Origin: Chondrus crispus
Taxonomy: Eukaryota > Rhodophyta > Florideophyceae > Gigartinales > Gigartinaceae
NCBI RefSeq assembly: GCF_000350225.1
Contig: NW_005179167.1
Span: 32,834 to 96,833 of the forward strand
Direction of reading: 5' to 3'
DNA: 64,000 nt
Positions 39,351 to 49,725 of this stretch are shown here, piece after piece. The translations under genes and the position numbers were made by a program. Under the pieces are notes generated by a model. The model ran no database searches and was not told the origin of the DNA. It worked only from the letters and a program-made list of their open reading frames with translations. Within the stretch, counting starts at the first letter, position 1. The number at the start of each line of letters is the position of its first letter.

Positions 39351-41044
39351 AATTGAATGTGAATGGACGCATTGAACCATGCAAACTGACTGATGTGTTG
39401 CACGTTCCAGATTTTGCGTTCTCTCTGCTCTCTGCTCTCTGTCAGTCGAATGACTGAACTTGGACTGAACGTGGGATTCGGAAATGTAAAATGCGTCATG
39501 AGACGAGGTCAAACTGCAGTCGCAACTGCAACACTGGTAGGAGAACTCTACGTTCTCGATATTGTCAGTGACATCGGATCTGCGCATGCTGCCACTTTGC
39601 AAACGTGGCATGAGCGATTCGCACATGTGCACTCCCAAGGAATTGAGTCGATGATTCGTGACAATGTGGTAAGTGGAGCCAAACTACTTGGTAATGAAGC
39701 CAACAGACTAAAGAGTACTAACAATGATTGCATCTCCGAAACTTGTTCTGCGTGCGTCTACGGCAAAGCCACTCGATCTGTGATCCCAAACGAGCGGTCC
39801 TCAAGGCGAGCATACTTCTGCCTCGACTTAGTTCATTCCGATGTGTGTGGCCCCTTGGAGGTGCAATCCATTGGCGGTGCCAAGTACTTCATTACCTTCA
39901 TAGACAACCACTTTAACTGGTCAGTAGTGTACCCCATGCATCATAAATCGGAAGCTTTTGAACGATACAAAATGTTTGCCCAACTAGCTCAGACTCGTAC
40001 TGGTCGCAAGATCAAAGTTCTTCGTACTGATCGAGGTGGTGAGTACCTGTGAACAGAGTTTAAGTCATTTCTGATTGAAAATGGTACTGAACACCAAATG
40101 ACTGCGGCGTACACACCGGAGCAAAATGGTGTCGCAGAACGACTGAACAGAACTCTATTAAACTTGGTGCGATCCATGCTGGCGCATAAGAGAGTCACAA
40201 AGGGCTTCTGGGCAGAGGCACTTGCAAACGCGGTGTACGTTCGAAATCGAGTCACGTCACGTGCCATTCCTGCAAAAATGACGCCATATCACTTGTAGAT
40301 GAAATCTGTGCCCAATGTTGGTCATCTGCGCGTGTTTGGTTCAAAGTGCTGGTATACATTACCTAAACACAACATCCAGAAACTATATGCTCGTGCAAAG
40401 GAAGCAATGTTTCTGGGGTATGCTGAGAACTCCAAAGCATACAAGTTGTGGGGTACCGAATTGCACAAAGTGGTCGTATCCAGTGATGTAACTTTTAACA
40501 AGTCCAGTGGTGGTCGATCTGGGCAAATGACAGATACACGACATGAAGTGTCCAGCGATGATGACCAAATCCACTTAAACATCGACGAGGACGTTCCAGA
40601 AACTGATGCAGAACATGCAATTGCGTCAGAAGCATCTGAATCAATTGAGCAACCAGGCTCAGATGACTCGTCAAACCCCTCCATTCCAGGGGAGGGCGAA
40701 ACTGCTGAAACGGTTGAACAACAGACTACCGACGAACAAGTGACTGAACCGGAAACAAATGTGCGTCGGTCCACTCGCGTTCGGAGAGCGCCTGGGTCAT
40801 GGTGGAGAGCCATGGTCACTTCTGGATTCCTTACCCACGCTCATGTGTTAACGGAAATACCAAACTCGTACAAGGAGGCTATGACTTCGACAAAAGCAAG
40901 CTTTTGGGAAAAGGGCATCGACAAAGAACTTGCTTCACAACACAAAAATAATATGTGGAAACTTGTTCCAAGGTCTCAAAAATCAAATGTACTGACATCC
41001 CGATGGGTTTTCGGAGTGAAACAACTTCCTGATGAGTCTGGAAA
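39351..41044 (+). pseudogene. Copia-2 protease end, integrase and linker
   Basis: A CTCTCTG triplication (about 39,420-39,445) makes another frameshift, then one frame runs from SVSRMTELGL. The integrase triad is present (VHSDVCGPL, LRTDRGGEY, NGVAERLNRT), but TGA (40050) and TAG (40296) interrupt it. An acidic linker with NIDEDVPETDAE leads to RRSTRVRRAPGSWW. The frame is lost by a one-base deletion near 41,044 (Copia-4 keeps that base). Confidence 0.85.
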
Positions 41045-42448
41045 CTTGCCGAAACTGCCAAAGGACGACTTGTGGCACGAGGCTTTCAACAAGTCGAAGG
41101 TCTTGATTACACTGAGACTTTCGCTCCTGTCATTAAGTTCACAACTATTCGTCTTTTGCTGGCACTGGTTGCACACTTTGACCTTGAACTGCATCAGATG
41201 GACGTGGAAACCGCCTTCCTGAACGGTGATCTTGACGAATAAATCTATATGGAGCAGCCTGAAGGATGTATCGACAAAACTAAACCTGGTTCGGTGTGCA
41301 AACTCCTGAAAGCGATCTATGGCCTTAAACAGGCTCATCGCCAGTGGAATAGTAAGATCGACGACTTTTTGATTGCCGAACTGGGCTCCAAAACTACACG
41401 CAGTGACCCCTGTCTTTACATTCGACGTCAAACCGATGTCATCATGATCATTGCGTTGTATGTTGATGATTTGCTGTTAGCGGGAAGTGACTAAGAGGCG
41501 ATATTGTGGATGAAAAATGAACTCAATACACGATTTGACATGAAGGATTTTAGCGAGGCCAAGACATGTATTTGTCTAGAAATCGGTCGCAATCGTTCTC
41601 AAAATATTTTGACCGTCACGCAATCTAAATACGCACAAGCAGTGTTGAACCGATTTAAAATGTCGACGTCCAATCCCTGTGCCACTCCAATGGATCAGTC
41701 TCTCCGTGTCACCTATCAAGTTGCTGACACCGGCATTGATGACCAACCTTGCTCTGGACCCTATCGTCAGGCCATTGGCTGTGTCATGTTCCTAATGGTC
41801 GGGAATCGCCCTGACATCGCGTTTGCAATTGGGAAGTTGTCTCAACAATGTGCCGACCCTCGCCAGTCGCATTGGACGGGTGTGAAACGCGTTTTGCGAT
41901 ACTTGCGTGGGTCTCAGCGGCTTGGGATAGTGTTTGGCAAAGACGATCTCGGCACAGAACTTCATGGCTATAGTGACGCAGATTGGGGCGGATGCCTCCA
42001 GTCACGAAAGTCAACGAGCGGATACGTGTTTAATCTTTGCGGTGGGTCGATAAGTTGGGCCTCGCGCAAGCAAACAGTAGTTGCAAAGTCTACTTGCGAG
42101 GCCGAATACATCGCACTATGCGAAGCATGTAAAGAGACGGCATGGCTTCGACGCTTTCACGCCGATGTACTTGGGACAACTTCGGGCCCAACACTTCGTA
42201 TCGGATGTGATAACAGTGGTACCATTGCCTTTGCTCAGAACGAATCTACAAATCGTCGCAACAAGCATATTGACATCACGTATCATTTCGTTCGAGACGC
42301 TGTGCAGCGAAGACTGGTCATCTTGTACCATTGTCCGACGGCAGAAATGCCAGCTGATATGCTGACCAAACCACTTGGTCGCGTGCTTTTCGAAAAGTTC
42401 GTGGGCATGCTTGGGCTTTCCGAGTGCAAAGCTGCTCAAAGCAGGTGA
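41045..42448 (+). pseudogene. Copia-2 reverse transcriptase and RNase H with two TAA stops
   Basis: RT blocks [29 protein letters not shown] and YVDDLLLAGSD; RNase H YSDADWGGC, STCEAEYIAL, DNSGTIAFA; terminus MPADMLTKPL. TAA codons stand at 41240-41242 (before IYMEQ) and 41492-41494 (after LAGSD). Both stops recur at the same places in Copia-4. Polypurine GAGGGGAGG (42451-42459) follows. Confidence 0.88.
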
Positions 42449-42459
42449 TCGAGGGGAGG

Positions 42460-42943
42460 TATTGGAATTGTGCGACCACATGCTGATATCTGAAAAAGTC
42501 AAAATCGAGTGACACGTGTACATGACTGGACGGTCCGGGCGCTCTCACCCATATCACGACATGACACGTGTAAAATCACAGAATTTGGGGTTCGGGGGAC
42601 GAAAGTGGCCTCTCGGAGGGTCATGCAAATTTGCATAGTTTTGCCAAGTGGATCCTTGGCCCACAGCACTATAGACTACACAGGGAATACTGCAATTCTA
42701 TTGGCTCTCAGGTCTAATGCTACAAATCTATTGGTCGAGCGATGTCCACGTGTGCGTCATTGGCCTTGTGATGTACTTTAAATGGCCTGTATATGCCATA
42801 ATTACGTTGTTTTGGGGGTTTCAAGTGGTTTGCCATGGTTGTAATGGGTAATTGCCTGGGGCCCCCGGGCGGCACACATGTCTGCCGTGTACACATGTAC
42901 ACGTCGCCAGGTGGATTTGTGTACGTACACATGTACACGCATT
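42460..42943 (+). repeat. 3' LTR-beta of Copia-2, left part
   Basis: Starts TATTGGAATTGTGCG (expected TGTTGG) after the polypurine tract. It is interrupted after GCATT (42939-42943) by the Gypsy-3 LTR and continues at 57761. Confidence 0.8.
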
Positions 42944-43641
42944 TGTAGCATAAACACCCCCAGACGACTGGAGGTGTATGCGCAGTTCGACCTGTGGACC
43001 CTGGATCAGAGAAGGGGGAAGCGGGCCAACCAGCTACGGAACCGGGCTCGGGCCCGGGTAGCGGTGGTAGAGCGGGAGCGAGCAGGGACGCGCGCAAGCA
43101 CGAGCGGATTGACGCCTCGACGCCCCGGAGCAGCACTGGGTGACGTACCAGTGCTGACGGGCGGAGGCGGTTCCGTGCTCGCTCGCGTGCTGCGCGTCCA
43201 CTCCGGCTCGGCTCCGACTAAACGCGCGCGAAGAGCGAAGGCGACGTTTAGAATAAGCTGGGTGGACTGGCCTTGGCGGTCGGTTGAGGACAAGCCCGTG
43301 CTTGTCCCCCCCGTCCGCCGTCGGTCCGCTCCATATTTAATATACAAAACAATCTATCATAACACTACAGTACCGAGGTACTGTAGTGGGCTACTGTAGT
43401 GGAGGTCGGCCTGCACTGTAATACTGTCAGCTATGTTGAGGCTGACAGTACGCGTATTACCCGTGGTGCGTGCGCGCTTCGTTCGCGCGCCGTACACGTA
43501 TGCACGTGTATGCGCGTGTCCCTTGTCCCCGTGGCGCACACGTGGACACGCGCGGTTGTACTGTAGAGCTCGACGCTCTACAGTAGCTGATCCAGTTCTT
43601 GATGTAATCTAATTTAAAATGTCAGGGGGGGTTATACTACA
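42944..43641 (-). repeat. 3' LTR of Gypsy-3
   Basis: On the minus strand TGTAGTATAACC ... GTTTATGCTACA. It contains CACGTGT and CTACAGTA/TACTGTAG palindromes and a TATA-like GTATATTAAATATGG (plus strand near 43,335). Confidence 0.88.
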
Positions 43642-43677
43642 CGGCCCCCCCCCTCAAGACTGAACGTCCGCGTTCAG
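43642..43677 (-). promoter_or_regulatory. Hairpin + polypurine cassette 2 (3' PPT) of Gypsy-3
   Basis: Minus strand CTGAACGCGGACGTTCAG then TCTTGAGGGGGGGGCC, directly before the LTR. It is the counterpart of 30306-30339 in Gypsy-2. Confidence 0.75.
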
Positions 43678-43702
43678 TACTCTCGGGCTTGTAGAGGCGG
43701 CC

Positions 43703-44032
43703 ATGTCAGATCCCCTCCCTGTAGTCCTGGACTTGACCCAGGTTCCAACCGTCGTGCCTCGCGCGTCGTCCATCGCCCGGCTTCCAAGCGTCCGCTTCTC
43801 CGCGCTCTCCCTCGAAGTTCCCTCTCCCCTTCGGCGCACCGTGTTCTGACGGGTGATCGGCGTCAGCTCGTTGCGGTACGCTCGTCGCGTCACCGCGACC
43901 ACCCCCCTTTTTGTGAGGCGGCTCAAGTCCGTGGTGACGATGTCGTCTCCCTTGGAGGTTCGACCCTCCCCGCCTGCCGTTGCTTCCTCCTTGCCAGCGG
44001 AGTCGGTGCCCCCGCATTCCGCACCCTGAAGG
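43703..44032 (+). pseudogene. Antisense gene of Gypsy-3, first segment
   Basis: ATG at 43703, antisense to pol and 25 nt inside cassette 2. It encodes MSDPLPVVLDLTQVPTVV and continues Ser/Pro/Arg-rich to TGA 43847-43849; the same frame is then open to 44032. The first codons match the Gypsy-2 antisense start (MSDLIPSRV). It may be exon 1 of the gene whose main frame opens at 44327. Confidence 0.5.
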
Positions 44033-44326
44033 TAATTACCTTCCCTCTCGGGAACTCCTGGACGTTCCATACCCATGGTCGCCGGGTTCGTGCCCCCGGC
44101 GCGTACTGTGGCGATCGCGCGCCATTAGTCCCCAATCCCTCCCTTCCACAAGGTCCGGGGCTCGCGCGAGTCAACGTCCTCCGTTGAGCTCGTGACGCGC
44201 GAGCCCCTCCCCGCCGACACGTTGGCAGGGCAGCAGGCCGGCCCGCCGCCACGCCAAGCTTTTGGAGGACCCTCAGCGCGATCCCTTCGAACCGTGGGGC
44301 AGGGCGGAGACGCAGTCAACGCTTAG

Positions 44327-45070
44327 TCTGAGTGTTTTGGGGTCCCGCTCGAGCGGTCGTCCCCGCTCCCCGTTGACCGGTTACAGTTCGCTTGGTGTCA
44401 GTATGCCCGCTCTGGCATCACTGTAGGCGAACGGTTGACGCGCGAGTCGCTTCGACCGGACTTGTTGCGCATCCGTAAGGTGTATGAGGCAGCGAGAGAG
44501 GAGGAGGCTTCCCTCGTGTTCGGGCGCCTCCTCTCCGAAGGCGGCGGAGCGGCGTATCAAATTCCCGCAGCGATCGTCGGCGATCGCACGTTGGCCTATA
44601 GCTTGGACGAGGTGGAGTATGTGGATCAGATTGCCACCTATTTATTCCACCGCCGGCCGTCGACCCCTCGCGAGTTCGTCCTATCCAAGATCCCGGGGCT
44701 ATACGTGAGCCCTCGGCCATTTGCCTATTCGAAGGCACGCGTCGCCTTACAGAAATCGGCCTGTTCTCTGATGCGGCTTCACCACGTCGCCATTGCTCCC
44801 CATGACTGGGCGGCGTATCTCCACTCTGGAGAGGCAGACGAACATGTATTTCGGTCGGCTTCCTTCGAGAGAGGCCTGTCCCCGAGCGATTTTCTGCGGC
44901 TCCCCGAAGTAGTGAGAGAGACCCTCCCTTCGTTGGGAGTCCATACCCTACTCCGGTATGTCCTGAAGCACTTCGGGGTGGCTTGCGCGGACCGGAGGCA
45001 TCCTGCGCGTGACGATCTGATACATAACGTTGAGAGGGAGTGGGCCTGGGCCCTTGGAATGCTTTCATGA
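44327..45070 (+). CDS. Antisense ORF B1 of Gypsy-3
   Basis: Open for 247 codons with no ATG at the start, suggesting a spliced or truncated gene. The protein looks like a real folded domain (mixed helices and strands: RLQFAWCQYARSG, YVDQIATYLFHRRPS, FVLSKIPGLYVSPRP, AIAPHDWAAYL, LLRYVLKHFGVACAD). No family recognised. It ends in TGA overlapping the ATG of the next frame (ATGA at 45067). Part (YARSG ... LLRIR) is recognisable in Gypsy-2. It lies opposite to any transcript from the LTR promoter. Confidence 0.55.
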   Translation, partial: SECFGVPLERSSPLPVDRLQFAWCQYARSGITVGERLTRESLRPDLLRIRKVYEAAREEEASLVFGRLLSEGGGAAYQIPAAIVGDRTLAYSLDEVEYVDQIATYLFHRRPSTPREFVLSKIPGLYVSPRPFAYSKARVALQKSACSLMRLHHVAIAPHDWAAYLHSGEADEHVFRSASFERGLSPSDFLRLPEVVRETLPSLGVHTLLRYVLKHFGVACADRRHPARDDLIHNVEREWAWALGMLS

Positions 45071-46221
45071 ATGAAGTATCCATACACAGGCGGGTGTTCG
45101 TACAGCCGATCGGAGTGTTGGCCCATTTGGGAAGGGTCGCGTGGGATCTTCCGAGCGTAACCCTCCATCCCCTTGAAAGAAGTACCCAACATGTGCCCTG
45201 GACGTACGCATTCGCCTTCGAATTAATGCATCGAGCGGGCGACGCAGGAGAGCGTCATCTCCGCCACTGGACTGACTTTACCACCGGAATACAGTCTTCG
45301 TTCCTCTCATATGACCATCGATCAGACGCCTTTGTGCCGCGGCCTGGGCCCCCGGTGTCCTCCTCGAGGCCCTCTGGAGGCTGGGGCGTAGTCGGCTCCG
45401 CCTCACGATTGGCAAGGAAAAAGCGTTACCGAGATTTGGACGGTGAGTCCCCGGCGTATCCGTTCGCGGGGACGAACCCGCAACCGGAGTTATCGGGAGC
45501 TGTGTGCGATCATCGCCCGGCGGTGAGCTGGCAGGTTCCTCCAGTACCTCCTCTCAATTCCGTGCCGAGTCGTGTCGTTTCGAACTGGGCCACGGTACGT
45601 CGCTCGACGCTCAGTCGGGACGACCTTCGCGACATACCGGTATTAATTCGCGCCCTCGGGGACGCGAGCGACCGGTCTTGGCAAGTAGACAGACTGCTTA
45701 GCACTCTCGCCAGTTGGTATTTAGCGCGAGGTGAGGAGGCTCGGGGCATCGCCGCCCAGCGTGATTCGCACATGTCCGAACTGTGCCACGTGCGCCGCGA
45801 GTTGACGGGGGTTCGCGAGGCCATGGCTACGCAGACCGGCGTCCTCGAGCGGACGACTGCCGATCCGGACCGGTACCGTGCCGAGCGGGACGCGCTGCGT
45901 GGTCTCCGCGAGGCGCCTCCGGCTGCGTCGCGTCCGACTTTGCGGGACCCTTACCAAAATCAGGGACGTGAGGCTTCGGTGGCCGATCGTACCCCTGCCC
46001 TCGAAGGCGTGGAGCTGCGCTGGAGCCGCGATAACGAGGTAGCCATGCCTCCTCTGGAGGGGTTGGGCTCGGGGTTACCCCGTCACCCCAGTTACTGTCC
46101 CCCGACTCTCTATGGACCGAGTCCCCCTTCAGCCGCCCAGCGGCCCGGGCTGTTGAACGGTCCTTGTCGTCGTCCTCGCGGAAGCGCGCTCGTCCGTTCG
46201 TCCGGATCCCAATCCACGTAA
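45067..46221 (+). CDS. Antisense ORF B2 of Gypsy-3
   Basis: A frame of 384 residues starting at the ATG that overlaps the stop of ORF B1 (MNEVSIHRRVF). It could be a separate cistron or, more likely, the continuation of B1 after a frameshift. The first 90 residues continue the globular character (WTYAFAFELMHRAG, RHLRHWTDF). The middle is Pro/Ser-rich. A helical, coiled-coil-like stretch (about residues 215-285) follows, then a disordered Pro/Arg tail. The helical part with disordered ends recalls gag-like or structural proteins, but no family match is claimed. Confidence 0.5.
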   Translation: MNEVSIHRRVFVQPIGVLAHLGRVAWDLPSVTLHPLERSTQHVPWTYAFAFELMHRAGDAGERHLRHWTDFTTGIQSSFLSYDHRSDAFVPRPGPPVSSSRPSGGWGVVGSASRLARKKRYRDLDGESPAYPFAGTNPQPELSGAVCDHRPAVSWQVPPVPPLNSVPSRVVSNWATVRRSTLSRDDLRDIPVLIRALGDASDRSWQVDRLLSTLASWYLARGEEARGIAAQRDSHMSELCHVRRELTGVREAMATQTGVLERTTADPDRYRAERDALRGLREAPPAASRPTLRDPYQNQGREASVADRTPALEGVELRWSRDNEVAMPPLEGLGSGLPRHPSYCPPTLYGPSPPSAAQRPGLLNGPCRRPRGSALVRSSGSQST

Positions 46222-49200
46222 AGCCCTTAGGGCATTCTTTCCTTCACCGCTCGTCGTTGTCGAAGTTGCTCGCACCCTGTCCACACCGAAGTTCTTCTCG
46301 TCGGTCCTTGCGCGGGCGTGCGTCGTCGTTGCCATGCGCAATCCTTAATCGACGTTCTTATAGTCGGCTCTGGCGCGCTCCCTGCCGACTTTGATGGTCA
46401 GGTCAAAGTCGGGGAGCGCGTTCGGCCGTGCCCCTTTCCTCCTCTTTAAGCGTTGTCAACGCCTCGTAGCCATCGAAGACTCAATATCGCCCCTCGCGCG
46501 GGGGGGTCTCGGCTGCCATGAGGGCTCGGCTGCACGGTACTTGCTCGTTTCCCAGTTTTCGTCAAGCGGGGCCGTTGAATCGCATGGGCGAAGAGGGGTT
46601 TGACGACGGAGGAACGTCGGGCGTTCCTTGACTGACACTCTCGCGGTCGTCGCGACTTCATGGCGTCGCCGTCTCGCCCCGTCGACCGGGAGGCAAAATC
46701 ATCGTTGCCCCGCGCTGGTGCCTCGTCGCACGCGACGAATCGGAATGTCTTGTTTCATCGAGGTTCGGGCTAGCGTCGTAGTCCTCTTCTTCATAATCGG
46801 CGGCATCGTCCCGGGCTGTCTTCGTTTCCGCGTACGCATCGCGACAAGAGCAAACGTTGCCGGCATCGTAGAGCGTCGTCGCGTGCAAATGGTCCGGTTT
46901 TCCGTTCCCATCCCGACTCGCGTAAGGGAGAGACGTGACGCCGTCTAGCGTCCTCGACAGTGGCGCTTCCTGAGCCGTCGTAGTTGGCTCTCTGGCACTT
47001 CCGTCCGTCGTTAGTCCACGTCCCGTTGCTTTAGCCACCGCTCGCCTGCTCGCAGCCGCGTTTCGCGGTCCGCTTTGCCGGAGGGCGTTGTACCTTCGAC
47101 GCAACCCGCAGCCCGCGGGTACAGCGCCGCAAGGAGGTACTGAGTCCCAATCTCGTGGACAGAGGATAGTCACGGAGGCTTCTTGTGGTGAACACGTCTC
47201 CCCGCGCCCTCCGCCGTCGGTGGCGGAAGTTTGGATGCGCGGGGGCCACTCATGATTGTCTTCACCTCGACTGTGGCCGTCTGGTGCTCCGTCGATGACG
47301 GGATGACGGCTTGGGCTAGTCGTTCCACAGTATCCACGCCTCCCCCCCGCACGGCTTGGAGGCGCACGCGGAGTCCCGGTGAAAGGTCGCCGAGGCGGCG
47401 GAGGGGGAGGGCGCGATAAGTAGCTCCATCATCAGCGCGAGGAAGGTCGGCAGCGAGGGCCCCGCGGCGTGTGTGGCGGAGCGGCTTCAGCGCGTGCAGT
47501 GAACCGCAGCGACGACGCGCGCGCTCCCGCTGGTAGCGAATCGGTCTCAGCTCGGATGTCGTCCGGGCGCGCGCAGAAGGAGGGAGGAGAGACGCCGGGT
47601 CAACGGTGATTAGCGCGGCGAGGAGGAGCTGCGCTGGTTGGGAGCGCGACCAGGTGCTGCAGCGAGAAGTGGGTGCTCGAAGGAGAGGGCGCGCGCGCAG
47701 TAGGCCAGCACCGGCGGAGGTTACAAAATCCAAACTGTGCTTGTGCAGTTTGGAAAACATGATAGTTTCAACGACACGCGCCGCACGCGTCGTACTGTAT
47801 ACACAGCACGTGACGCGGACGGACGGACAGGGAGGCGCTTGGTGAGCGCACGCTCCAGCGGCTGCCCAATGCCCCTGATCAAATCACCCCAAAAATTGCC
47901 CCAAAAATGTTTCCAGCGAAAATTTTCCAACACAAGTCGTGGTTGGTGCGCTGTCCTGAACATGCAAACATTTCCCCAAAAATTGAAATCTTGGTTGCGT
48001 CGGCGATTGGCTGTGCCACGCGCGCGGATTCACGTACAGTACAGTTGTGATTTTACGACTCATTGCAACCTTCCTTGCGACCCTTCGTAGGTCAACTCAA
48101 CGTCCGCAGACACGCAGAGGGGCGCACGCATAACCGTGCTCATCGGCGGATGAGCACGACGACATCCGGGACAATCGGACGAATTCGAGCATGGTAGGTG
48201 ACGGCAGTTGCCGACCGTCAGCAAAGCAAGCCCCACAGCATACGGGAAGGACGCAGCGGGAGCAATGAAATAGGGCCTACCGGAGCCCTTGCAAGGTCGA
48301 ACGTAGGCACGACGATGTGGAAACACGAAGGGGCGAGAAGGGAGAGTTGATGAGCTGACAATGGCAGTCAGACTACAGCAAACGCGACATCAGTGAGAAG
48401 CGAAAAGGCGCGTGAGCGAAGGAAGAAACCAGCCACCTTCAGGCATGAGGGAGGCTGGTTGGCCGACCGAAAGCGGGTACTTAAAGCGAGCGAGTAGAAG
48501 CAAAGTAAAGATAGAAGGCAGATGCCCAGCTTAATGCTGATCGACTTGTGCACTACCCTCTCCGGTTCCTATCATTGCTGGCCACCAACACCATGTCTGC
48601 ACAAATGTTAACAGTATACCAAAAGGTGCATGCACCTTTTCGATACCGGCCAGTAGCGCATACGCTTGTCTGTACAGCGCTGCACCTGACCGTCATTAAA
48701 TCGCCCAAAATCATTTCCAAAAAACATTTCCCGCGAAAATGTATTTTTGCCAAAAAATCACAGCGCAGTCCGTGACGTGTGGTGCGGCCCCACCACGTCA
48801 GCGCCAGCGCCAGCAGCCACCCGAGGTCCGCCTCCAGCAGCGTCGCCCACACTCCGCTCTCGCACCAGCTCTCGTTCCGGCGTGGTTCCTGCTTTCCTCA
48901 TCGGCTCACGGATCTGGTGTGAAATTTGCGTGTGCCTTGGAACCCAAAGCGGCGGCGTCGCCCGCTATCCCTCATTCCGTGGTACACGTGTTGACCCCCT
49001 TTTTTCTTCTTCGTACTAGGGCGCCACGGTGTCGGTTCTCTGGGGTCCCCAGTCTTCCCTGTAGCACGCACGCAGGCGTGCGCTCGTGCTCTCAGCTCCT
49101 CCGCCCGTTTTTGCGCCAACGTCGGTGTCCGGCGGCGGTCGTGAAAAGGGGTCTGCGCTCATGTAATACTTGCGCGTCGGGGTTCGTCTCCAGTACTCGA

Positions 49201-49691
49201 TTGGAGCTGGGAAAACTAACGCGTCTCCACTTCTCGACTGCTTCTTCGACCGTGGCTCTCCTACCCTGTAGAGGAGTGGGGCGCGGTCGCTCCGCTTCTC
49301 GTAACAAGCTACTGTCTCCCATCGGTACGGCGAGCCGTGTACCCATTAACTCAATGGGGAGGTGCCTTCCCTGATGATAGACTACGCGGTCTTGTCAGGG
49401 TCTCTCCTCATCATCCGAGAGGACTTGTTTTCGTCTTGTCTTCGTAAGACAGTACGTGCTGTCCTCGCTCCCGCGTCTTGTCGGCGACGACGGAAGCCGT
49501 TCGTTGGCTTAACTTGTGGCTGCGTGCCGGCGTCGTCGCGCCCTCTGGCACTGGCTCTGTCCGTCAATACGTCTTGACGTCGGGCGTCGTCCGATCGCAT
49601 GACCCTCCGATGAGGGCAGCTGCCCTTCCACGCCTCTCTTTCCGGTCTGCTCGTGCAGCCTGACCTTTTAATTCGCGAAGGAGCGGTTGAG
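46222..49691. other. Rest of the Gypsy-3 post-pol region
   Basis: CG-rich, no frame with family features on either strand. It contains a block of AT-rich and hairpin-bearing DNA (47,729-48,780). Just inside cassette 1 there are short matches to Gypsy-2 (ACGTATTGAC on the minus strand). The 196-residue minus frame 47170-47760 is Arg/Leu/Ala-rich and unsupported. Confidence 0.45.
47729..48780. repeat. Hairpin-rich block flanked by degenerate direct repeats
   Basis: Contains the hairpin TCCAAACTG/CAGTTTGGA (47729-47754), a 10-bp-arm hairpin (48135-48158), and a perfect 20-bp palindrome AAAAGGTGCATGCACCTTTT (48621-48640). Two similar AT-rich passages in direct orientation (about 47,880-47,935 and 48,690-48,765) share AAATCnCCCAAAA and GCGAAAAT. 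It looks like an insertion within the post-pol region; its ends are undefined. Confidence 0.4.
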
Positions 49692-49725
49692 GGCCCCCTC
49701 CTCAAGCGTGAACGTCCGCGTTCAC
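49692..49725 (-). repeat. Hairpin + polypurine cassette 1 of Gypsy-3, over the pol stop codon
   Basis: Minus strand GTGAACGCGGACGTTCAC then GCTTGAGGAGGGGGCC, differing from Gypsy-2 cassette 1 at two positions. It includes the pol stop codon (49702-49704). Confidence 0.8.

Noticed and set aside
47170-47760. 196-residue minus-strand frame in the Gypsy-3 post-pol region
   Set aside because: Composition follows high GC; no motif, no counterpart seen in Gypsy-2.
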